Of a stretch of DNA of 64,000 bases, positions 50,318-62,300 are shown one piece after another. The position numbers and the translations under genes were made by a program. Source of the DNA: Streptomyces sp. NBC_00102 (GTDB taxonomy: Bacteria > Actinomycetota > Actinomycetes > Streptomycetales > Streptomycetaceae); the NCBI RefSeq assembly GCF_026343115.1, contig NZ_JAPEMC010000001.1, positions 5,931,001 to 5,995,000 on the forward strand, read 5' to 3'. The notes below the pieces were generated by a model that made no database searches, was not told the DNA's origin, and was given only the letters and a program-made list of their open reading frames with translations. The stretch's first letter is position 1, and the number at the start of each line of letters is the position of its first letter.

Positions 50318-53300
50318 ATGCTGCCGCGTGATTACCTGGAGTTCTCCGAGCTCGAGCTGGCGATGTTCTGGGGCCTGCTCGGCAGCGTCCCGCCCGAGGC
50401 GAACGCCCGGGCGGCGAACGAGCTGGCCGGGGTGTACTACCGGTACTCGCTCAGAATCGAGGCACTCGCGACCGAGCTGGACGACTCGGTGGACAAGGTC
50501 AAGGGCGCACTGCCCGGCACCACGGGCGACAGCTACAAGGGCGCGGTCGAGAAGGTCTCCGGCGGGCCCACCGGCCGGGGCATGCTGCGTATGGTCGGCG
50601 AATTCTCCGTGCAGGTCGGCGACGGTCAGCGCACCTACGCGCAGATCATCCTCAAGGCCAAGATCAACATGGAGTACGAGCTCGCGTTCTGCCTCATGAT
50701 CCTGGCCGCGCTGTCCGCGATGGCCTACTTCACCGGCGGCCTCTCCTTCCTCCAGGCCGCCACCGTCAAGGCCCGCACCCGCCTCCAGCTTCTGACCATC
50801 ATGCACTTCCTCTCCAGCCACTCCCGGATGGTTCCCGGCCTCGACGAAGCCATCGAAGAGGGACTCATCGAGTTCCTCTCCCAGCTCACCATGATGACCG
50901 CCGCCCCCACCGAGCTGCGGCAGAAGAAGTTCGACTGGCGCGACATCGCCGAGAGCGCCACCGTGGGCTACTTCGCCAGCATCTCCACCGAGGTCACCCG
51001 CAAACTCCTCGACCCCCTCACCCACCTGCCCAAGGACACCCCCGGCGGCAAGTTCACCAACGAAGTCGTCAAGAGCCTCGCCGACGGCGTCGCCGAAGGC
51101 GTCGGCGAACCCACCGGCGTCATGTTCAGCGACCTCCTGTGGCACGGAACACTCAGATTCGACACCGGCAGCATGCTCGGCGCCGGCGTCAGCGCCGTGA
51201 CCACCGGCCTCCTCGGCAGCGGCCTCATCGAAGGCGCCACCGCCCTGGCCCGATGGAAGTACCAGAACCTCAACACCCCCCTCAACACCCAGACCTGGAC
51301 CGGCCCCGACGGCACCGGCCCCAACCTCTCCGGCCTCACCACCACCGGAACACCCACCCCCACACCCCCCAACCTCACCACCAACCCCACCCACAACCCC
51401 ACCACTTCCAACCCCAGCCCCCACCCCACCCACCTCCTCAGCCCCAGCCCCACCCCCATCCTCACCACCACCAACCTCACGGGCCCCGACCTCACGGGGC
51501 CCGACCTCAGCCTCACCGGACCCCACTCCACCACCACACCTCCCACCACCACACCCCTCACCCCGACGCCCCTCACCCCGACGCCCCTCACGAGGACACC
51601 CGACCCCCTCGACCCCGACGCCATCACCACGATCGGCACCCTCGACCCCGCCTACATCCGCCCCGACCTCACGCAGACCACCACCACCCCGGCCACCACC
51701 ACACCCACCCCCACCCACACGCCCACGCCGACTCCCACGCCCACGCCCACGCCGACTCCCACGCCCACGCCCACGCCGACTCCCACGCCCCCCAGCACCC
51801 GACCCGAGCCGACCACCCAGCCCAACCCGGTAAGCCCAGACGACAAGTCGAACCCCACACTGCCCAACGCGGGGACCTCCCAAGGGCAGCCGAACTCCAC
51901 GCCGCCCAACTCGATCAACCCCGAAGGGAAATCCACCTCCACACTCCTCAACCCGGCTGCTTCCGAAGGCCATCAAACCTCCAAGCGCCCCGACTCCGTT
52001 ACGACCGAAAACAACACCAGCACCACACCCGAAGACGACGCGCCCACGGGCACGAACACGGGAACCAGCACCGGCACGAGCACGAGCAACAGCACCGCCC
52101 CCACCAGCGAGACCCTCACCGCCCCCAAGACCCCGGTGACCCCGGAGAGCACCGGCACCACCTCCGGAACCCCCAAGACCCCGGTGACCCCGGAGAGCAC
52201 CGGCACCACCTCCGGAACCCCCAAGCCGATCGGCACAACCGCCGCCACCCCCGACGACACCGGCACCACCTCCGGAACCCCCAAGCCGATCGGCACAACC
52301 GCCGCCACCCCCGACGACACCGGCACCTCCGCCGCACCCGACAACTCCGAGACCTCCGCCTCCCCGACCGCCCAGCGCACGCCCGGCACCACCACACCCG
52401 GCACCACCACACCCGGGACCGACGCGTCCGGGACCGATGCGCCTACGAACGCCCCGGACGCCACGCCCACGCACACCCCCGCACCACAGTCGGGCGACCG
52501 CACCCTCGCCCCGCGGTCTGCCGACCACGCCCCGCTCCCCGCCGAGGTGGCAGAGGCGGTCAGGTCGCTGTTGCCCGAGGTGCGGGCCGAGGCGGAGGCG
52601 TACGGCCTTACCCCGGCCGATTTCGTCAGCCTTCACCACGCGCCCCGGGCCGCTGGAGAGACGTTCGAGCAGCTGGTCACGGCCGATGTCGCCGCGCGCA
52701 CCGGCCGGCTGGCCGCCCTCGACTTCCGGCTGCCCGGGCTTCTGGAAGACGCCTGGTCCGCCGCGACCACGTGGCGCACGATGGCCGCGTCGCTCGACCG
52801 CGACCTGGCCCGCGAACTCCGTCACGCCGCAGTTCTCCGTGCCGAGGTGGACGACCGGGTCGGGCCGGCCCTGGACCGGCTGCGCCGCATGGACAAGATC
52901 CGTACCGTGTCCGCGGACGCGGACGCGGACGCGACCGGGACCGCGACCGGGACCACCGCTCCCGGCGAGCCAAGGTCCGGCGTGAGCCAACCGGGCCCGC
53001 CCGCGCCCGGGGCGACCGAATCGGACGTATTGAGCGGGCGCATCGCGCTGCTGGAGTCCGAGCGCGCCCGGCTCGAAAGCGACCTGAGCGCCAGTCACCG
53101 GGCAGCGCGTGTCCACGCCGCCGAGCTGGCCGAGGCGAGTTCACGGCGGGACACCATGACCGCGGCCGTGGGCGAGATCCGCGAGCTGGGCCGCCGCGGT
53201 ACGGCCGATCCCGGTCCCGCCGCTGTCGCGCGGACGATCGCCCGGGTCACGGGCCGGCCGCTGTCCGCCACGGACCAGCCGCTCGCGCCCACCGGCGCGG

Positions 53301-56300
53301 CCCGTAAGCCGTGGCCGTGGAAGACGGTGTCCGCCTTCGCGCCCCCGGCGGATCGCGCCTCCCTGCGGTCCGCGTGGGCCCCGTACCTCAACAGCGCGAC
53401 CGCCGCAGGGGACCGCACTGCCACCCTCGCCGTGGAACAGCCCCCGGCCGACCGCGCGGCGCCCGACTGGATGCTGGCACGCATCACCTACCTGCGTGAG
53501 TCCGAGCGGTTCGAGCAACGTCTGGCTCGCTACCTGGGCCGGCACGAGGAGGCCAACGAAAACATTGGCGTGCTGCTGCGGGCCGTATGGGAGCGTGCCG
53601 TGGAGCTGGGCCGCTGGCAGGAGCTGGGAACCGACGACGCCACCGTGGACGGCGCCGTGGGCCGTGACCGCGCGCGGCTCGAAGCGGTCGTCGAGTCGGG
53701 CAACCTCCGTGAACGTGTCGGCATGTTGTTCGTGGGGGGATTCCTCATGAGCGATCTGCTGGAAGGGGCCTTTCCCGACCCGCCGGCCATCGCCGCGGAA
53801 CGCGCGTACCGGCTCGCGTCGGCCGAGATACTCGCCTACCGCCGTGCGGTGGAACAGCTCGCCGGGCTGCCCGATGCCGAACGCGAGGCGGCCCTGGCGG
53901 CCCTTCGCGCGCCTCTTGCCACCCCCGTGGACCTCTCCGAGCTCCAGCCGCCGCTCAGCGAGGCCGAACTGGCCCTGATACCCGGCGGATCACCGCAGTG
54001 GCTCAGCGGGCGGGTGTACTTCGATGTCCGGCTGAACAACCGCGTGGCGGAACGCGCCGAGGAGACCGGCGGACTGCTCGTCGCCGGAATCTCCGGGATG
54101 GCCTACCGAGTGCTGGACCACGCGCTGACCGCGCGGGAGATGTGGGGGGTGGACATTGACCTGCGGATGGTGCGACTGGCGCTGATCGGAGCGATGGTCC
54201 CGGCGCAGCACCATTCCCTGCACGAGATCATGGCGGCGAGCAGACTCTTCGAGGAAAACCACCCCGGAGTCGAGATGCTCGACTACGCGGACAACTACGG
54301 CCGTTACTGGAACATCGCACCCCTCACCGAGGAGGAACTGCGCCGTCACGTCGCCGTCGACGGCAGGTTCCCCGAGGAGCACGCGCTGCATACGGCCGGC
54401 CGCCTCGGCCTCGACCCCCGCCCGGCCATCGGCCCCGTGCCCGCCCCGGTGACGTTTCTCCCGATCCACGACGCGGGCGGCTCCCCGATCGGGATGGCCT
54501 CCTTCAAACCTGCCGACTGGGCTGTTCGGCAGCCCGTCTACTCGGGGCTCAACAGGACGGGCCACTTCACGTCCTGGCAGCTGGGAGCCGACGGACGGCC
54601 CGTGGGTTCCCGGGTGCCCCTGCCCGGCCCCGGCCCCCGGTTCTTCTGGGCGTCGCACGGCAGTGCCGACGGGCTGGAGCTCGCGCTCGACGACGGCGGG
54701 ACCCGTACGGACCGCGGATATGCCGCTGTCCGGGCCATGGCCGTGGAGGTGGCGCGGGGCGGGTTCCGTTCGGTGGTCGTCCTGGCCTGCGGACCGGACG
54801 GTCTGCCGAGGGCTCGAGCCCGGGCCCGGGCCCGGGAACTCGCCGAGCTCGTCGCGCCCGTGCTCGGTGTCCCGACATCCGTCGCCTGGGCGGAGGTCGC
54901 CGTCACACCGTCCGACGACGACGCAGCCGCGGACATCCATCTGCTGCCCGACATGGACGGGCTGGCCGCCGGATTCGAGACGGCCATGCCCGGCGACCGG
55001 GCGAACCGCGTGGAGGACCTGGGTGATGTCACCGAGGACAGCGCGGACGACGGCGTGACCGGTACCGAGGACCGCGCGGACGACGGCGGCGTGGAGAACC
55101 ACACGGACCGGGACGCCGGAAAGCTCACCGTGACCCGCGGTCAGCCGCACTACCCGGACCGCACCTACGTCAATGCCGGACCGACGGAGGACAACGCGAG
55201 CGGCACCGGGACGACCGCGGGCCCGTCGGGTACCCGCGGCCCGAGCCGCGCCGTCCCCGCGCGCGGCACCCGGGACACCAGCGACGGGCGCGGGGCTGCG
55301 GCCTCGTCGCCCTCGCCCTGGGAGCGGCATCTCGCGCAGTCGCTCTCCTCACGCGGCACGGTGGTCGCGGTGGCCTCCCTCACTGAGTACATGCTCAAGG
55401 AAGCGCTGGAAACGGCCTCGCTGCGCTCCCGGCTCGCCCGGGAGCGGACGGCCTGGACCCAGGCCAACGCCGCCGCCGTCGCCGCGCTGCCCGACGAATG
55501 GACCGCGGCCGCGCGGGGGACGACCACGGCCAGAGTGCTCTCGCTCCTCTCGCCCGAGGCGAGGAAGGCCGGATTCGACGTGTCGATGGATCTGGTCTGG
55601 GAGGTCGCCCGCAACGACGAACTGCTGGACCGGCTGGCGGGGGAGTCGGTCACCTCGGCCAGGTTCTCCCGCCTGATGAGGAGTGTGATCAAGACGGGAC
55701 GGCCGTCCGGACAGGGCCCCCGGCCCGCGTACCGGATGCTGAGGCTCGGCAGACACGTACTCGCCCCCTGGTCGGACTGGGGGGTGCGCTACCTCGGCGC
55801 CGTCACCGCTTGGGCCTTGGCCACCGGCCAGGACACGCTGGCCGGTGTCGTCGAGGCGTGGAACGAGATCGGGCCGCCCGCCGACACGACGGCCGACGTC
55901 GATGTCCGCGACCCCGAGGCGCTCCACACGTGGGCCTCGCGGACCTTCGAGGTGCCCCTCGGGGAGCAGGCACCGCCCCACGACGCCGGCCAGCGGTTCA
56001 TCAGCGGGCCCGCCAACCCCTGGACGGTGTCGTCCGCGGTGACACCCGGCGGCTCGGCGGCCGTCAGATTCGCCGCCTACTACCGTGACCCGCGCTGGCG
56101 GGAGCTGAGCACCCGCTTCGAGCGCGAGGCCGCCGACCGCTACCACGCGTGGCCGTCCACCCGGGAGGCCGCCCGTGCCGCGGTCCGGCTGCTGCGGGAC
56201 CACCTCCAGACCCTTGAGGGCCTGCGGCGCAGCCCTGCGGAGGCGTTCTTCAGCAGGCGGGACCTTCCGCCGGCCGCCCGTGAGCAGACCCCGGAACAAC

Positions 56301-59300
56301 GGGCCGAGCAGGCCCGCCGCCGCCTCGACGTCCTCCTGGCCGAAGGCGACCTGGCGGCGCTGATGAAGGCGTTCCAGCGGGCCGCGCGTACTCACCTTCC
56401 GGCGCCGTCGCTCGCGGACACCGGCCTCCCGGACTCCGGAGTCCCGGACGGCTCGCCGGCCGGGGGCGCCACTCCCCTTACCGGTGAGCGCTACGACGCC
56501 CGCGGCTTCCGTCACCTGGCCGGGCCCGACGGCCCGGCCCGCCACCTGCTGCGCGCGTACCACGTGCTCGACCCCCGCCGGGACGGCGTGCGGTCCTTCA
56601 TGCGGGCCGTCGCGGCCTGGACGGTGCGCACCGGAGGCAACTCGATGTACGAGGTCTACCAGGCGTGGAACGGCGTCGGCGGCGAGGCGCCCATCGGCAT
56701 CGACGCCTCCCGCATGTACCGCTGGGCCGCGGAGAAGGAGAGCGTCCAGTTCCAGACGTGGGGACTGCCAGACCCGGCGATCAAGCCGCTGGTGGCGCCG
56801 CAGCAGACGCTCTACGTAGACATGACACGCCCGATGGTCGAGGCGAACAAGGACTTCGCCACCGAACTGGTCCAGGATCTGCCCGCCTTCGCCGCCGAGT
56901 ACGCGAGGGCCTATCCCCGCCGCCCGGATCTCCGCCGCTGGTCGGACATGATGCCGCTCACCGGGAGTGGCGGGCGCAGGCAGCGGCTGGAACAGTGGCT
57001 CGACCGGCACGGCGTCGCCGACCTGATGCTGCTGGCACGTACACCCTGGGCCCACATGCTGTCGCTGCATCTCTACACCAGGGCGGACTTCGCGGCCATC
57101 AACGGGTTCGTCCGCACCGCCTCCCTGGGCCGCGCGGTCGGTCTCCACATCCAGCAGGAGCGGGTGTTCAAGGAGGTCTGGGACGCCTACACGAAGGACC
57201 CGGATTACACGTATCTGCCGGACACCCTGCAGCAGAACGCGCTGTTCCGTGAGGCGGTCGCGGAACTGCCGAAGGACCGTACGCGGGCGGACGACGAGGT
57301 GCGGCGGGCGTTCCGGCGGAGGCTGGACCGCGTTGTCGACGCGTACCGCGACGAGCTGGCACTGCATGTCGACATGGCCGCCGAGGCCCTCGAATCGCTT
57401 CCCACGGAGAAGCCGCGCACCCTCTGGTGGGGTGCCTTCGCCCCCGGCCGGTTCGCCGAACGGGTCACGGACGGGGCCGTCTACCGGCGCGACACGGTCC
57501 ACGGCAACAGGTTCCGCAGTACCACGGCGAAGCCCGTCTCGTCCCTTCAGTTCGCGCAGCCGCCGCTCCCCAGCGACGTGGGGCTCCCCGCCAGGGAGCT
57601 GGCGAGCGCCCCCGAGCACAGCACCGTGGTGCGGATCCGCACCGCGAGGGCCGCGCGAGACGTGTCGATCTTCGCGAGGTATCCCGACGAGGCGGAGTTC
57701 CTCTACCCGCCCGGCGCGGTGTTCCGGGTGCTCCGCAGGACCGACGAGGCTCCCTACCGCCTAGAGGTCATCGAGGTCGAGGAGGTACCGGACACGCCCG
57801 GCCCGAGCGCGAGCCGCGCCCCCGCCGCCGTGTCTGAGGCCGATCTCTTCTTGGCCGACCCCCAGTGGTTCGTGCTCGGTCTGGAGTATGAACGCGCCCT
57901 GGGCAGGCGCTTCGAGGACGACCCGGACGTCCTGGCCGCGGTGCGCCGCGCCGTCCGCGCCGTCCACCGCCACCTGGTGACACACCTGTCCGAGGCCGAC
58001 GTGCTGCTCAGCTTCGGGTTCGCCGAGCGGCCCACCGGGGCGGATACCGACGCGGCCACCAGGGACCTCCTCGACCACGACTCGCCCTTGGGCGTGCGTG
58101 AACTCACCCACCGCCTGATGTACGCCACCATCGACAAGGACAACTCCAAGTCACTGGCGGCCCTGTGGAAGACAAGGCCCCAACTGAACCGGGTGCGCGG
58201 GGACTACTCGTCCGTGTCGCCGCTCGGCCCGCGCGCCTACTCCACCCGGATGCACGCCAGCATGGTCCAGGCGGGACGGCGTCCCGGCCTGGGGGAGGCC
58301 CCGCACATCTCCTGGCTGTTCGAGGCCGTCGCCGAACTGCCCGGCGTCAGTTACACCATGCTGTACGGCCTGCGGAAGGGCGTGCTGGCGTACGAGGCGG
58401 CCAGAGGCGGCCACTCCTTCACCGAGGTGCTGGCTGCCACCCAGTTCGCCGGCGTGCAGTCCCCCGGTGAGCCGCCCGCGCGTACCGTCTCGGGCATCGA
58501 CCTCCACCGCTGGGCCTGGACCGGCCTGGCTACCGGCTCCACCGCCGAGCTGCTCCTTCCCCATCAGCGTCTCCACCTGCGGGCGGTGTCCTGGATGAGG
58601 GCTCCCTGGATCACCGGCGGGACTGCTCACCTTGCCGCCCTGGAGTATGCGACCGGCCTCCCGGGCGCCGTCACGACGGCCGGGGACCAGGAGATCCTGC
58701 CGGTCCCCGGTGCCGCCGACCAGCTGCGGCGGCAGGCTCTGGTGCGGGACGCGCTGGTCCGGCAGAACCTCTGGTCCGGCCTCAATGCCGCGCATCTGCC
58801 CACTCTTCACCTGCTCGGCGGGCCGGACAACGCTCTGATCGCCGGCCGGATGACGGGTGCGGAGCTGGCCGCGCGGGTCACCGCTCTGTTCGCCGCGCCC
58901 GACCGGGTCGCGCGTCTGCCCTTGCTGGTGGCGCGTGACCACCGGATGCGGGCCCTGATGCGGGGGGCCGACCGGCTGGCCCCTGACGACCACCGGCGCG
59001 AGACTCTGCTCGCCCGCCTCGCCGAGCGGGCGGGCGCCCGTGCGGCGGAGCTGTTCGCCGGTGAGCTGGGCCCGGAGCTCGCCCGGCACCGGTTCATGGC
59101 TCGCGAGGCTCTCTCCCTGCTGCCCGCTCTCGACCAGCCCGTGTACTGGACGGCCGACAGCGCCGAGGAACCCGTCGCCCCCGGTGCCCTCGTTCCGGTC
59201 GCCACCTCGCGTGCCGGGGCTCTCGCCGAGCGGGCCGCCGTCCGGCGGCCCGGCGCCCGGCCGGTGCTCTACGAGTTGTCCCGTTCTTCTGCCCGGAGCA

Positions 59301-62300
59301 TCGCCGCGTTCGCGCCCCTGGACGGGGCGGGCGCGGTCTTCCCCGAGCAGCCGGAACTCACCGTCGTGTCCCGGCGTGTCGTCCACGACACGGTGTCCGG
59401 GCTGGTCCACGAGCATGTCGTCCTGGAGGAGCGGTCTGCGACCGCGACCGCGTCCGGGACCGGTGGCCGGTCCCGGACGTCCGGCACCCCATCGCCCGGG
59501 TCACCGGTGGACGCCGCGCACCCCGCGATGCTGGACGACCGGTGGACCGCGGCGAGTGCCCGATTCGAACGCGAGGCCGGGCAGGCCCTGGTCCGGTACG
59601 TGGAGGGCCGCGGGGGTGTGCGGGGCCTGCTCGCCGCGGTCGCCGACCGGTACTCCAATGACCGGGCCCGGGACCGCGCGGCGGCGCGTGGTGGCCTGGC
59701 CGCGCAGATGCGCCGGATCGCCGAGCTGGTCCAGGATCTGCCGGGTGTTCCCGACTCCCGGCAGCAGATGTTCGAGGTCCGCGCCCCGCGCGAGCGGGGC
59801 ATCCTGGTCCGGGGCGGCACGGCACATGTCGCCGCGCAGGTGCGGCAGGCCTTCCTGGACATCAGCGACGGGGAAGCCTCGCCCAACCAGATCGTCGAGG
59901 TGATCCGGGCCGTGGTCGGCTGGCTGCTGTCCGAGGGACAGCACTCGCTGCACGAGATCGTGCGCGCCGTGATCGGCACCGCATCGGGCGGTGGCGAGGC
60001 CCGGAGCGTCCTGCTGGGCAGCGGAGCCGAACTCTACGACTGGACCCACCGCAAGGTGTTCCCGCAGCAGAGCTACCCCTTCCCCGAACCCCCGCAGCGT
60101 GAGCTGTTCACCCGCGCCGCCCAAGGCGTGGACTCCCTGGACAGCGCGCTGTCCTTCGCCCGGCGGCTGTCCGAGATCCGTCCGGACGCCCCGGTGTCCG
60201 ATGTGGACGGTACGCCCGGCGCCGACGTCGCCAGGGTCAACGCCGTGCGCGTGTGGGTGGCCCGCTACGGCGGCCCGCCGGGCCTGCGCCATGACGCCCA
60301 CGAGATGGCGGAACTGTCCAGGCTGACCGGACGGTACGCGAACCTGCTGGGCGCACCCACGGTCCCGGCCCTGCGCGACCGCATCCGGGCCTTGCTCACC
60401 GAGGAGTCGGCCGGCGGACGGCTGGACCTGCCCGGCGTCCTGCTGACCGATCCGGCCGTCGCCGACATCGTGCGCCGCACCGACGCGCGCGGCACCCGGG
60501 TGGTCCAGGCCGTCCACCTGCTGCGCGCGCACTTCGACGACGGGCGCGTCGCCACCGAGCTGCACGGCACGCTGGCCCCGTACGCGTCCGCCGCCGCCGA
60601 CTTGGTGCGGCAGTTGCCGCAGATCCACGACCGCGTGTGGTGGACCGGCTGGCTGCTGGACACCTCGGCGGCGGACGGCGGCGAGCCCGGCCGCCTGATC
60701 GTCCCGGCGTTCCACCGGGCGTGGCGGCGGGCGGAGCGCATGGAGCGCATCTCCGCGCCGCCCCGCACGGCGGAGCCGACGCGGCCCGCGGACCGGTCGG
60801 CGCCCGGGACGGCACGCACGGCGGAGCGCGGGGACACCACCCGAGCGGTGGCGGCCCCGGCGCGGCGCGCCGTCTTCACCGTGGCACGGTCCTCGGCGCA
60901 CGACCTCTCGGTCTTCGCACCGGACCCCGCCTCCGGCGCCGCGATCTACTCGGCGGAGACCGAGTTCGACGTGATCGGCCTCAGCATCCGCGAGGACGCC
61001 ACCGGCCCCTACGCGTATGTGACGCTGCGGGAGCACGACCGCAGAAACACCCGTCCGCTCCCGTATCCGCCGCAGCGGCAGGTCAACGCGGCCACCGCCG
61101 TGTCGCAGCGGTCCTCCGCCGCTCCGGACGGCTCGGCCGCCCGGGAGGCGGGGGCCACTTCCTGGGCATCCGATCCCGCCGCCCGGGTCGTCGCCCGGCA
61201 GATCAACGACGAGCAGGGCAACGAGACCGGCCGCGCGTACTTCACCGACGAGGACTGGGCGCTGCGTGAGGAGCCCTACCGCAGCCTGGGAACGCTGGAG
61301 GACCATGTCCGCTGGCGGCGCGAGCCCGGTGCCGCCCCGGAGTACGAGCGCCTGCCGCTGCCGGCCACCACGGCCACGGGCACGTACTTCTACGCCGCCC
61401 ACGGCGTCCCGGGCGGCGGCCTGCGCGACGACCGAGGGGCGGACGACGGCACCCGCGCCGGGCTGTGGCTGCGGGAGCGCAAGGCGCGGCTGGGCTTCTC
61501 CAGCGTCACGGTGATGCGCTGTTACGAACCCGGTCAGGAGACCCAGCCGGACACCAAGCCGGAGGAGGAACTGATCCGCTTCGCCACCCTCGTCGCCGAG
61601 ACGGCCGAGGTGGACGTGTTCATCTGGCGGGGCCGCGGCGCGGTGACCCCGGCGGAGGCAGGGTGGCCGGTGCTGATGCACGTACTGGAGGACAGCCGGG
61701 GCGATGCCACGGGCTGGGTACACGCCCCGTACGGACCGAGGACACCGAACAGGGCGCCAGTGGGCCGGGACGCGCTCCCGGCGCGCGGCCGGGACGTGTC
61801 CGCCGACGGCGCGAGCGGCTCCACCCGCCCGGCGCCGGTCACCCCCCGGCAGCGCGGCCGACTCCACGATCCGGCTGGTCCGCGGGTGGCCGGTGCCGTG
61901 GGCGGCCCTGCTCCGCGATCCGCGGACCGTGCCCCGCTCCCCGCCGAGGTGGCGGAGGCGGTCAGGTCGCTGTCGCCCGAGGTACGGGCCGAGGCGGACG
62001 CGTACGGCCTTACCCCGGCCGATTTCGTCAGCCTCCACCACGCGCCCCGGGCGCCCGGGGCGTCGTTCGAGCGAGTGGTACAGGCCGAAGTCGCCGCGCG
62101 CACCGACCGGCTGGTCGCGCTCGACCTCCGGCTGCCCGGCCTCCTGGAAAACGCCTGGTCCGCCGCGTCCGCCTGGCGGTCGAACGCCGCGTTCCTCGAA
62201 GCGGGCCTGAATCAGGAACTCCGCCGGGCCGCCGCGCTCCAGAACGAGATCGACGGCCGGGTGGCGCCCGCGCTGGAGCGTCTGTACGACGCGGACAGGG

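Larger units (their letters stand above)
50300..52400 (+). repeat. Right arm of the ~2-kb inverted repeat
   Basis: Counterpart of 34300-36349 on the other strand. Differences cluster in the linker: a 24-bp unit (51714-51790) and the 48- and 60-bp units at 52130-52320 differ in copy number from the left arm, while the domain-coding part is almost unchanged. Confidence 0.9.

Noticed and set aside
49655..53116. Minus-strand open frame (1,153 codons) over the start of the second giant
   Set aside because: Gly/Val-rich shadow. The plus frame from 50318 encodes a domain identical to the first giant and continues to the window end.
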